64,000 bases of DNA from Ruminococcus flavefaciens. Its GTDB lineage: Bacteria > Bacillota > Clostridia > Oscillospirales > Ruminococcaceae. Made by a program: the position numbers and the translations under genes. Location: NCBI GenBank assembly GCA_902760805.1, contig CACWHY010000005.1, positions 1-64,000 of the forward strand. The letters are read 5' to 3'. Under the pieces are notes generated by a model. That model worked only from the letters and a program-made list of their open reading frames with translations. It was not told where the DNA came from and ran no database searches. Numbering within the stretch: position 1 is the first letter of the stretch; each line of letters opens with the position of its first letter. This document shows, in pieces, positions 13,112 to 20,934 of this stretch.

Positions 13112-14986
13112 TTACTTGATAACACCCAGGCCCCAGATTGTGAAGTCCGTACCGGCGTTCTCCATTTTGATGGAAACGTTCATCTCGCCGGCGGTCTCCT
13201 GATAATAGGCCACCTCAGCGTCAGGTCCGCCCCAGGTGTACTGCTTGTTTCCGGAGACCTTAGTGGTCTTGCCGTTGACAGTAACAAGAGCAGTTCCCAT
13301 GCCGGAGCTGTTGGCCTTGAACACAAGGATCAGACCCTTTCCGGTGGTGGTGAAGGTCATGGGTGAGTTAGCGCTGTTCTTCTGGAAGGTGTAAGAGTAG
13401 GACAGGGTGTTGTTCCTGTCGTAGCCGTTTCCTGCGGTAAACGAGCCTGCGCTGAAGTTGGTCAGCTCGTTTGGACTCATGTTCACACAGGTGTAATACT
13501 CCGAGCCGTAGGCCGATGTGCTGGGGATCGTGTAGGAGTCAGAACGGTTTTCGGTCTTCATTGCCTGGCGGAGATAGTAGGCCATGGTGTCGGCAATGAG
13601 CTGTCCGCCCTTCTCGTGGGGGTGATACTCGTCAGTGTAGTAGTCGTCAGGCTTCAGGAAGCCGCTGTTGAAGGCCTTGGTCATGGAGTTGTTCATGCTG
13701 ATGACAGGCACATCGAAGTTCTTTCCGGCTGCCTCCATCTGAGTCTGGCTGGAGAAGCCTCCCTTTGACCGGGTGATCAGCACGATAACTGCCGGTTCAT
13801 TGGGCATTTCCAGGAACTTCCGGATAAGGCTCTCGAAGGACTTTTTGTAGGAGATGTCCTCATGGTCGTTTACTGAGAACTCGATCACAACGATGTCGGG
13901 GTTTTGTGCGACCAGACCCTTTTCCGCACGGACAAGTCCAACAACTGAGGAGGTACCTGACATACCGATGTTGACCTCCTTGAATGAGCCCTTGGCGAAG
14001 GTGTTCCTTACATAGCTGGTGAAGGGGTTGCTGTAATTCTTGCCCTCGGTGATCGATCCGCCGATGTAGCCCAGGGTCAGGCTCTCGCCGTTCTCAGCAG
14101 CCTCCAGCTTTTTCACAAGGCGCTGGGTGTTGCCCATATTGCAGATAGCATCCTTGTAGAAGCTGATGTACTGGTCAGAGGCAGTCTCAACGTACTCGTC
14201 CCAAGGATTATCCGGCTTAGGCGGCTCAGGGAACTCGCTTATCTTGCCCTGTACGAACTCGTTTATCAGCACCAGGTCGTTCACCTCGTATGTTTTATTT
14301 CCGTCAGCGTCGGCAGCCTTGAGAGCTGCGGCGTTGTCGTATTCGCCGGTGAGGAGCTGTCTTCCCAGGATGATGTCGAAGACGCTGATCCTGCCGTCGT
14401 AGTCAATATCGCCTCGCTGGAGCTTCTTTGAGGGGCCTGTTCCCTTGAAGACGGTGCCCTCGGATCCTGCGCCGAAATCGTCCAGATAGAAGCTGTTCTG
14501 GCTGTCTGCGGTCTCAACATAGACCTTCAGGTCAGTGGCGCCCTCCGGGATCGTGTAGCTTTGGTTGGACAGCTGCACCCAGGCGTCCTTGACGGTCTCG
14601 CCGGCGGCTATCTCGGAGTAGCTTACGACGCCCTCGGAGTTCTTGTACTCCAGCTTCATGTAGAAGGTGTCAGAAGCTCCACCTGTAGTGTACATAACGT
14701 TTGCGCTGAAGCTGTAGCTCTGGCCGGCCACAAAGTCGCTGCTCAGCTCCTTGATAGCGCCGTTCCAGGCGGCTGTTCTGCCGGTGACAGACAGTGAACT
14801 GCTGCCCTCGCAGGAAAAGTCGCTGGAGGCCGCAGCGGAGGCTGCTCCTCGGCCGGTCCAGCTGTCTGTGCCGGACTCAAAGGTGTCATGCATGAACACC
14901 TGATCCTCAGCCTGTGCCGAAGGGATCGGACAGGACATCAGCATTGCAGCCGCAGCAGCAAAAGCGGTCAGTTTTCTCATCTTCAT
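13112..14986 (-). CDS. Cellulosomal SGNH-hydrolase esterase with CBM and internal dockerin
   Basis: This 624-aa secreted protein starts at the ATG nine bases after GAGGAG, opening a signal peptide (about 1-26). Residues 27-175 form a jelly-roll CBM22-like module (HDTFESGTDSW). Residues 190-248 are a type I dockerin (RGDIDYDGRISVFDI, then DADGNKTYEVNDL). The SGNH esterase follows from about 265: Ser311 in GGSITEG, a Gly block at 341, Asn373 in VND, and the Asp452/His455 pair in DEYHP. Family enzymes remove acetyl or similar groups from hemicellulose or pectin. The dockerin sits between binding and catalytic modules. The C-terminal 100 residues look like a further beta-rich module. CE family assignment is uncertain. 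Confidence 0.85.
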   Translation of the reverse strand: MKMRKLTAFAAAAAMLMSCPIPSAQAEDQVFMHDTFESGTDSWTGRGAASAAASSDFSCEGSSSLSVTGRTAAWNGAIKELSSDFVAGQSYSFSANVMYTTGGASDTFYMKLEYKNSEGVVSYSEIAAGETVKDAWVQLSNQSYTIPEGATDLKVYVETADSQNSFYLDDFGAGSEGTVFKGTGPSKKLQRGDIDYDGRISVFDIILGRQLLTGEYDNAAALKAADADGNKTYEVNDLVLINEFVQGKISEFPEPPKPDNPWDEYVETASDQYISFYKDAICNMGNTQRLVKKLEAAENGESLTLGYIGGSITEGKNYSNPFTSYVRNTFAKGSFKEVNIGMSGTSSVVGLVRAEKGLVAQNPDIVVIEFSVNDHEDISYKKSFESLIRKFLEMPNEPAVIVLITRSKGGFSSQTQMEAAGKNFDVPVISMNNSMTKAFNSGFLKPDDYYTDEYHPHEKGGQLIADTMAYYLRQAMKTENRSDSYTIPSTSAYGSEYYTCVNMSPNELTNFSAGSFTAGNGYDRNNTLSYSYTFQKNSANSPMTFTTTGKGLILVFKANSSGMGTALVTVNGKTTKVSGNKQYTWGGPDAEVAYYQETAGEMNVSIKMENAGTDFTIWGLGVIK

Positions 14987-15072
14987 TCTTACCAACTCCT
15001 CAAAAAAATTTTGATCGTGGGCGCAAAGGGAACGCATATCGTTCTTCTCATTGCGCAATTCTCTCTTCATAG

Positions 15073-15101
15073 ATTATACACAATTTTTTTCAACTCCGCA
15101 A
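15073..15101 (-). promoter_or_regulatory. Promoter of the SGNH esterase gene
   Basis: On the minus strand: TTGCGG (15101-15096), a 17-nt spacer, TATAAT (15078-15073). Confidence 0.65.
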
Positions 15102-15205
15102 CCCATTTATTGCTTATTTAGTGGACAAAGCGCCAAATTTTGCACTCCAAACGGCCAAGATCTATCATGAAATGTCAGCCGCTCATGCACTCAGGGCAGC
15201 AAAAA

Positions 15206-15224
15206 GGACGCATGATATGCGCCC
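15206..15224 (-). terminator. Terminator of the PqqD-like gene
   Basis: An 8-bp stem with one G-T pair closes a 3-nt loop. The minus strand continues with the T-run complementary to 15201-15205. Confidence 0.75.
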
Positions 15225-15229
15225 CTCAC

Positions 15230-15493
15230 TCAGTCTTCTATTGCATCTATACTGCGAAGTTTTTCGATGACTCCGGCAATATCCTTCTCAACGGTCTCAC
15301 GAACAGCACCTGCATAATGCCCCATGACCTTATCGGCGATCTCCTTCTCATTAGTGTCAGTTTTCAGGCACTCGATGATGAAGGCGGCGGTAGAGTTGTT
15401 CCGCACGATCCCGCTGAAATCTGTTCCTCCGGTGGAGATCATGTAGTGGCCGTCCTTTGATCTGTGAGTGAGAAATCCCTGTGCGAGCTTCAT
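15230..15493 (-). CDS. PqqD-like RiPP recognition element protein
   Basis: This 87-aa protein matches the PqqD fold: N-terminal strands with STGGTDFSGIVRNNSTAAFI, then helices with DTNEKEIADKVM and a C-terminal helix ending LRSIDAI. Such proteins bind a precursor leader peptide and hand it to a radical SAM or other maturase. No precursor peptide or maturase is visible within several kilobases, so it is an orphan copy, as often occurs in Ruminococcus. AGGAG precedes the ATG. It diverges from the CotH-like gene. Confidence 0.8.
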   Translation of the reverse strand: MKLAQGFLTHRSKDGHYMISTGGTDFSGIVRNNSTAAFIIECLKTDTNEKEIADKVMGHYAGAVRETVEKDIAGVIEKLRSIDAIED

Positions 15494-15523
15494 AGCAGCA
15501 CTCCTTTCGCATTTATCATTACT

Positions 15524-15552
15524 ATTCTACCACAGCTACCGAAAAAAATCAA
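15524..15552 (-). promoter_or_regulatory. Promoter of the PqqD-like gene
   Basis: On the minus strand: TTGATT (15552-15547), a 17-nt spacer, TAGAAT (15529-15524). Confidence 0.6.
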
Positions 15553-15570
15553 CGTTTTTTTCCTAAGCTG

Positions 15571-15599
15571 TTGCAATTTGGCCGAAGTTCTGGTATAAT
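15571..15599 (+). promoter_or_regulatory. Promoter of the CotH-like gene
   Basis: TTGCAA (15571-15576), a 17-nt spacer, TATAAT (15594-15599). Confidence 0.8.
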
Positions 15600-15624
15600 C
15601 AAGAAAAACGAAAGCGAGGCCAAA

Positions 15625-17229
15625 ATGGAACTACTAAGAAAACTTGCGCTGCCGCTCATTGCAGCAGCATTGATGACCGGCTGTTCGGGAGTAAGATCTG
15701 AGAACTCCGCCCCCTCTGCGGACGACAGCACGCCGGTAAGCTCCGCAGACGAGACATCTCAGCCTGAGCAGTCCTACTCCGCAGGAGAGGGCATTGCGCT
15801 CATAAACATTGACACCGTAAGCACTGACCCCAACGTGATGGACTTCGTCACTGAGCCCGTTGCACGCCATGTTGCAGAGGACATCGCCAGCTGGACCCCC
15901 GGCTACAAGGTACCGGCCGAGCCATACTACGAAGCCTGCAAGGTCACTGTCCACGACGAGACCGGCGCCCTGGTGATCGACTCCGCCGACGCTGACGTAA
16001 AGGTCAGGGGCAACTGGACCACCACCTATGACAAGAAGCCACTGAGGATAAAATTCACCGAAAAACAGGCTGTTCTTGGGCTTAATGACGGAGCTGAGCA
16101 GAAGAACTGGGTGCTTATCGCCAGCTACAAGGACGGCTCTATCCTAAGAGACAAGGCCGCCCTGCAAGCCTCCAGAGAGATCCTTGGCCAGGACGGACTG
16201 TACAGCTCAGATGCCGCCCTTGCAGAAGTTGTGATCAACGGCCAGTATTGGGGAGTTTACCTTCTGGCTGAACAGCAGCAGACCGGCAGCAGCAGAGTTG
16301 ACATAACCGAGCCGGAGATAGACTACACCGGCACCGACATCGGATATTTTCTGGAATACGACGGCTATTTCTATCAGGAGGATCCACTCCACAGCTTCCA
16401 TGTCAGCTATGCGGACAACGCTCCCCTGCGGCCCTTCGACGGAGCAGAGGGCGGCGACGAGGTGAAATGCCTTGGCGGAAAGAAAAGCGACCTGGGCTTC
16501 ACCATAAAAAGCGACATCTACTCCCAGGAGCAGCACGACTTCATTGCCGGCTTCGTGGAGAACACCTACAAGATCATGTATGAGGCCGCCTACAACGATA
16601 CGGCCTTCGCCTTCGATGAGAGCTTCTCCCAGATCTCCCCCAGTAAGGATCTTACTCCTCAGCAGGCTGTTGAAAAGGTAGTCAACGTGGAGTCTCTGGC
16701 TGATATGTACATCATCAGCGAGCTCACCTGTGACGCTGACATCTACTGGTCCAGCTTCTTCATGGACGCTGACTTCGGCACAGAGGGCGACGCCAGGCTC
16801 ACCTTTGAGGCTCCCTGGGACTTCGACTCAGGCCTGGGAAACAAGCCCCGATGCGCTGACGGCACCGGATTTTATGCGGCAAGCCTTGTCCCTGACGTGA
16901 ACGACAACTACACGACCGTCAACCCATGGCTCACCGTTTTGATGAACGAGGAGTGGTTCCGCCAGATCATTCGGGAGAAATGGACCTCAGCCTACGACAG
17001 CGGTGTCTTCTCACGAATGGAGGAAATGGTCCTCTCCGATACCGAGACCTACAGCAGCGCTTTTGAGCGGAATTATCAGCGCTGGAACAACCTTGCAGAC
17101 AAGTCCGCCTTTGTAAACGAGCTGACCAAGAAGTCCGCTCACTGTCTCACCCACCAGCAGGCTGCGGAATACCTGGCCGAGTGGATCGGACTGAGGGTAG
17201 ATTTCCTCAACGACTATTGGCACGAATGA
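15625..17229 (+). CDS. CotH kinase family lipoprotein
   Basis: This 534-aa lipoprotein has the signal MELLRKLALPLIAAALMTGC with Cys20 as the lipidated residue. The CotH domain is recognised by the opening VKVRGNWTTTYDKKPLRIKF, the segment NWVLIASYKDGSILRDKAAL, GQYWGVYLLAEQ and the late PWDFDSGLGNKP, where the DFD supplies metal ligands. CotH of Bacillus is an atypical secreted protein kinase of spore coat proteins; clostridial homologues are often linked to cellulosomes. The upstream in-frame ATG falls inside the promoter, so the ATG at 15625 is used. It is a single-gene unit. Confidence 0.88.
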   Translation: MELLRKLALPLIAAALMTGCSGVRSENSAPSADDSTPVSSADETSQPEQSYSAGEGIALINIDTVSTDPNVMDFVTEPVARHVAEDIASWTPGYKVPAEPYYEACKVTVHDETGALVIDSADADVKVRGNWTTTYDKKPLRIKFTEKQAVLGLNDGAEQKNWVLIASYKDGSILRDKAALQASREILGQDGLYSSDAALAEVVINGQYWGVYLLAEQQQTGSSRVDITEPEIDYTGTDIGYFLEYDGYFYQEDPLHSFHVSYADNAPLRPFDGAEGGDEVKCLGGKKSDLGFTIKSDIYSQEQHDFIAGFVENTYKIMYEAAYNDTAFAFDESFSQISPSKDLTPQQAVEKVVNVESLADMYIISELTCDADIYWSSFFMDADFGTEGDARLTFEAPWDFDSGLGNKPRCADGTGFYAASLVPDVNDNYTTVNPWLTVLMNEEWFRQIIREKWTSAYDSGVFSRMEEMVLSDTETYSSAFERNYQRWNNLADKSAFVNELTKKSAHCLTHQQAAEYLAEWIGLRVDFLNDYWHE

Positions 17230-17230
17230 A

Positions 17231-17257
17231 AAAGGCCCCGGAAGATCCGGGGTCTTT
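17231..17257. terminator. Bidirectional terminator
   Basis: AAAGGCCCCGG pairs with CCGGGGTCTTT (one G-T) around AAGAT and lies between convergent genes. Confidence 0.85.
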
Positions 17258-17271
17258 TCTTATGAGGATGA

Positions 17272-19887
17272 TCAATTAAGCTTTGCAGTTAGGGCTGCAT
17301 AGCTTATGGGAAGATCGGAGTCTGCTTTGATCAGTGCGGCGTCGATCATCTGGATAGCCAGTGCGTCTATGCCTGTTACGCCGGATGTGCCGTTATCGAC
17401 CACATCTGCGTTGAGAAGTCCCTGGGCTGAAAGGGCGTTTTTCTGAGGATTTGCCACATAAGCCAGGATAGCTACTGCGTCTGAAAGATCTACATCTCCG
17501 TTGCAGTTGGCATCGCCCCAAAGGGTATTGCCGGAAGGCTCAGAAGGCTGTGTGGCCTCAGCAGCTGCCGCTGTTACGAAAACGGTGTAGTTCACAACGG
17601 TGCCCTTCATGCCGTTTGTTCCAAGGGAAACTGTCTCCCCTGAGTTGAATGTCTTCTTGTACAGGTCGAAAACAACGTCGTTGCTGCTCTTGACCGTCAT
17701 GCCTGTCTTAGTGTAATCGCCTATCCACTGAGGAACAGCTGCGTTCTGCTCAACTCTCTGATCCAGAGCAATGTAAACGTCGATCTTCTCCCCTGCCTTG
17801 AACTGAGCAAGGTCAGCGTCTGTGTTCTTGGAATTGCAGGCTGTCTGGATAGTCTCAGCGCCTTGGAGCTGTGCGGGAACGTCAAGGTATGTGTAGTCAC
17901 GGTCGCCGAAAACAAGGCTTCCGTCATTGGTCTGGCCATTGAGCACCCAGCCTGACTCGTTTGCGGTATCCTTGATCTGAAGGTCCTTGACAAATCTTCC
18001 GTCAACAGGTGTAGGCGGCTCAGTGGGCTGAGGAACGATAACTGCGCCGGAGTTATTCAGCTTGATGTTGGGTCTTGCCGGGAGAGGTGCGTCGCTTCCC
18101 AGATAGTAGCTAACGTGGGGAGGCTGGTTGTAGGAGGACTGCTGGCAGCAGTTCTGAGCACGGTACTGCATATCGTGCATGAGAGTTGTAAGTCTCACCT
18201 TTGTTGAGGCGGTAGTACACCAAACACGGATCTTGGTGTTATCGTTTGTCCTCAGGAGGAGCTCCTCACGCCAGTCGCCGAAGAGGTCGGCTGTCATACA
18301 AGGAACAGACTTTGTGCTGTTGTTGGAGGAGCAGTCTGTTGCTGTGAAAATGCGGTCGAACTTGTCCTTGGCGGTCATCTTTGTGATCTGAGTTCCGTCC
18401 AGGATCTCACGCTCAAGGTCGCCGTCCCAGTAGATGAAGAAGTTCATTGCAGGACGTGAGCTGCCGATCTGCTGGCCTGCGGAATTGTACATATTTCCGT
18501 TAGCAGCGCCCCAGAATTCAGCGCCCTTGTTGCCTGACCAGATATTGTCAGCAGCACAGCGGCCTGTGTCCTTGGTATTGTTGATGTGGAAGATCTTATT
18601 TCCTGTCTTTGCATCATAGCAGCTCTCGCCGTAGGGTTTATCCTCGTGGCACTGCCATACCTCGATACCCTCACGGTCAGGGATAAGGTCTCCAACGTGC
18701 ATTGCGTCGCCGTGGAGGTCTCCTGACGACCAGAGCAGCTTTCCGTTGTCATCGATACAAGCTGCGCCTGTGAAGATCTCCTGCTTGCCGTCGTTATCGC
18801 AGTCTGCCACCATTACGTTGTGGTTTCCACAGCCCCAACCTGGAGTCTTATTGTCAAATCCTGTATCGAATACCCAGCGCTTCACCAGCTTCTTGTCCTT
18901 AACGTCGAGCGCTGACCATGTGAGCCTTGTATAGTAGCCTCTGCCGTAGATAGCTGAGGGGTGAACGCCGTCCAGATAAGCGATACCGGAATTCATTCTG
19001 TCAACTCTGTTGCCGTAATTATCGCCCCATGTGGACTTAGCAACTGTGCCTCTGGCAATGGGGTAGTCGATAGTGTCCAGGGCAGCGCCTGTTGCGCCGT
19101 CGAAAAGAGTGATATACTCAGGACCGCTGAGGATATAGCCGTCTCCGTTGCGGTAGTCCTTGGAGCCGTCACCGATCACCTTGCCCTTGCCGTCCTTTGT
19201 GCCGTCTCCGGTCTTTGTGATCAGCTCAGCCTTTCCGTCGCAGTCGAAGTCAGCCACGTACATTTGCGTATAGTGCTGGCCTGCACGGATATTTATTCCC
19301 AGGTCGATACGCCAGAGCTGCTTGCTTTCAAGGGTGTAACAGTCGATATACACCTTATCTGTAACGCCGCTCTGGGAGTTGTCCTTTGAGTTGCTGGGAT
19401 CCCACTTCACGAAGATCTCATACTGTCCGTCGCCGTCAACGTCGCCTACACAGCAGTCGTTGGGGGAATACTGAGATCCGGGGCTCTTCAGGTCGATGTC
19501 GAAGTAATTGTTTCCTGATGTGAACTTGCAGTTGTCTGATGTTACCACATTTCCGTTCTGTATGCAGTCCACACGGTACTTGGAGCTTGCGCTTCCGCCG
19601 TTGTCCTGATAGCTTGTAGCCTCACCAGCCTTGCTGGTGTAGATCAGTGTGTCATCACGGTAGAGGCGGAACTCTGCATCGTCTGCGTCATTGGCGTTAT
19701 AGCGCCAGCTGACGAACATTCCGTTTCCTGACTTAACGGCGTAGATACCACGGTCCAGGTACTCCATGATAGCGGTGCCGTTCCCTCCGACACCGTAATC
19801 AGCGTTACCGGCAAGCGGTGCGACTGCGGATAAAGCGGCAGCTGCACAAACGAGACCTGCCGTGATCCTCTTTAGCTTCTTTGACAT
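17272..19887 (-). CDS. Rhamnogalacturonan lyase, family PL11, with dockerin
   Basis: This 871-aa secreted enzyme has a signal peptide (about 1-30), a PL11 eight-bladed propeller (about 30-610), a CBM35/DUF-like beta module (about 625-775) and a C-terminal type I dockerin (about 786-856, WGDANCNGDVDLSDAV). Propeller calcium loops such as DVDGDGQYEI, DFDCDGKAEL and DCDNDGKQEI and the conserved HGDAMHVGDL and GDWREELLLR segments are typical of YesW/PL11. The family cleaves the rhamnogalacturonan I backbone by beta-elimination. The ATG at 19887 has GAGAGG at good spacing; an ATG three codons earlier directly abuts the binding site. A divergent AraC regulator is adjacent. Confidence 0.93.
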   Translation of the reverse strand: MSKKLKRITAGLVCAAAALSAVAPLAGNADYGVGGNGTAIMEYLDRGIYAVKSGNGMFVSWRYNANDADDAEFRLYRDDTLIYTSKAGEATSYQDNGGSASSKYRVDCIQNGNVVTSDNCKFTSGNNYFDIDLKSPGSQYSPNDCCVGDVDGDGQYEIFVKWDPSNSKDNSQSGVTDKVYIDCYTLESKQLWRIDLGINIRAGQHYTQMYVADFDCDGKAELITKTGDGTKDGKGKVIGDGSKDYRNGDGYILSGPEYITLFDGATGAALDTIDYPIARGTVAKSTWGDNYGNRVDRMNSGIAYLDGVHPSAIYGRGYYTRLTWSALDVKDKKLVKRWVFDTGFDNKTPGWGCGNHNVMVADCDNDGKQEIFTGAACIDDNGKLLWSSGDLHGDAMHVGDLIPDREGIEVWQCHEDKPYGESCYDAKTGNKIFHINNTKDTGRCAADNIWSGNKGAEFWGAANGNMYNSAGQQIGSSRPAMNFFIYWDGDLEREILDGTQITKMTAKDKFDRIFTATDCSSNNSTKSVPCMTADLFGDWREELLLRTNDNTKIRVWCTTASTKVRLTTLMHDMQYRAQNCCQQSSYNQPPHVSYYLGSDAPLPARPNIKLNNSGAVIVPQPTEPPTPVDGRFVKDLQIKDTANESGWVLNGQTNDGSLVFGDRDYTYLDVPAQLQGAETIQTACNSKNTDADLAQFKAGEKIDVYIALDQRVEQNAAVPQWIGDYTKTGMTVKSSNDVVFDLYKKTFNSGETVSLGTNGMKGTVVNYTVFVTAAAAEATQPSEPSGNTLWGDANCNGDVDLSDAVAILAYVANPQKNALSAQGLLNADVVDNGTSGVTGIDALAIQMIDAALIKADSDLPISYAALTAKLN

Positions 19888-19925
19888 AGTGATCATCCTC
19901 TCTAAAAAAATATTTCCCTTTATTC

Positions 19926-19962
19926 AACAAAAGCAATTTATTATAAAAGAATTACTTTTGTT
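19926..19962. promoter_or_regulatory. Inverted repeat in the PL11 leader
   Basis: AACAAAAGCAAT and ATTACTTTTGTT pair with one mismatch across 13 bp. It lies between the PL11 promoter and its start codon and could be an operator or a leader hairpin. Confidence 0.4.
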
Positions 19963-19992
19963 TATTTCTTTACCGGTTTTCTCTTTATTCAC

Positions 19993-20021
19993 ATTATAGC
20001 AAACACTTACCCGTTTGAAAA
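19993..20021 (-). promoter_or_regulatory. Promoter of the PL11 gene, weak -35 box
   Basis: On the minus strand TATAAT (19998-19993) is good, but the hexamer 17 nt upstream is only TTTTCA. A poor -35 box suggests dependence on an activator, most likely the adjacent AraC protein. Confidence 0.55.
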
Positions 20022-20041
20022 TGACATTATCACTCAATTTG

Positions 20042-20070
20042 TTGACTTTTTGTTGCAAAAGCTGTATAAT
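20042..20070 (+). promoter_or_regulatory. Promoter of the AraC-type regulator
   Basis: TTGACT (20042-20047), a 17-nt spacer, TATAAT (20065-20070). Confidence 0.8.
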
Positions 20071-20104
20071 CAGGTTAGAGTTATACTAAAGGGAGGGATG
20101 AGCA

Positions 20105-20887
20105 ATGTTCATTTACATGATCGGCTGGCACTGGAAGCACGGAGCCGACCTGTCTATCGAGCGCCCCGACGGTCACTTCGGCACTCAGATAATACTGGTC
20201 TGCACCAAGGGAAGACTGAAAATGGGAGACAAGGAATACCACGTCCAGCCAAATACTGCCTTTGTGGTAAAGAGCTGTATGCCGCACTGCATCTACGCCG
20301 ACGGAGAGGAATACATGGACGACTGGATCCGATTCAGCCTTGAGGACGAGGATCTGGAGTACCTGGACAAGCTGGGTATCGTCTACAATGAGCCGATCCC
20401 TCTGCCGGATGACAGCCTCTCGAAGCTGATCTGCGCCTGTGAAGAGCTTTTCGGCTCGCAGATAAGCGGGAAAAGCGATGCTCTCCGCCATATCATGAAC
20501 GGCATTTTCGCCTATATCGGAAGCTGCTGCAAGCCTAAGCCAGCCGGCAAGCACAATTACTACGACGCTGAACTGGAAAAGATCCGCCGGAAGATCTACA
20601 GCTCGCCGGAAAAGGAATGGAACGTGCCGGATATTGCTGCGGAGCTGAATATCTCAGTTTCACACTTCCAGAGACTGTACAAAAACCTCTACGGGATCTC
20701 CTGCATGAAGGACGTCTGGACCAGCCGCATGGAGTACGCCAAGCAGCTCCTGCTGAACACCGCTCTCACCGCCGGAGAGATCGCAGAGATGTGCGGCTAT
20801 CAGAACTACGAATACTTCTCACGCTCATTCGTGAAATATGCCTGTGTTTCGCCGGCGAAGTTCCGCCAAAAATATGCAGAGAAATAA
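20105..20887 (+). CDS. AraC-type transcriptional regulator beside PL11
   Basis: This 260-aa protein has an N-terminal cupin-like sensor (about 1-140, with YHVQPNTAFVVKSCMPHCIY) and a C-terminal double HTH (about 160-258). The two helix pairs include VPDIAAELNISVSHFQRLYKN and AGEIAEMCGYQNYEYFSRSF, the classic AraC second half. A GGGAGGG site precedes the ATG. It is transcribed away from the PL11 gene, so it probably activates that lyase in response to a pectin-derived sugar. The ligand is unknown. Confidence 0.9.
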   Translation: MFIYMIGWHWKHGADLSIERPDGHFGTQIILVCTKGRLKMGDKEYHVQPNTAFVVKSCMPHCIYADGEEYMDDWIRFSLEDEDLEYLDKLGIVYNEPIPLPDDSLSKLICACEELFGSQISGKSDALRHIMNGIFAYIGSCCKPKPAGKHNYYDAELEKIRRKIYSSPEKEWNVPDIAAELNISVSHFQRLYKNLYGISCMKDVWTSRMEYAKQLLLNTALTAGEIAEMCGYQNYEYFSRSFVKYACVSPAKFRQKYAEK

Positions 20888-20903
20888 GCTCGCCGCACAA
20901 AAA

Positions 20904-20934
20904 CAGCGCCCATAACGGGCGCTGCTTGTTTTTT
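20904..20934 (+). terminator. Terminator of the AraC-type gene
   Basis: CAGCGCCC and GGGCGCTG pair around ATAAC, followed by CTTGTTTTTT. It also covers the end of the convergent lyase gene. Confidence 0.85.
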
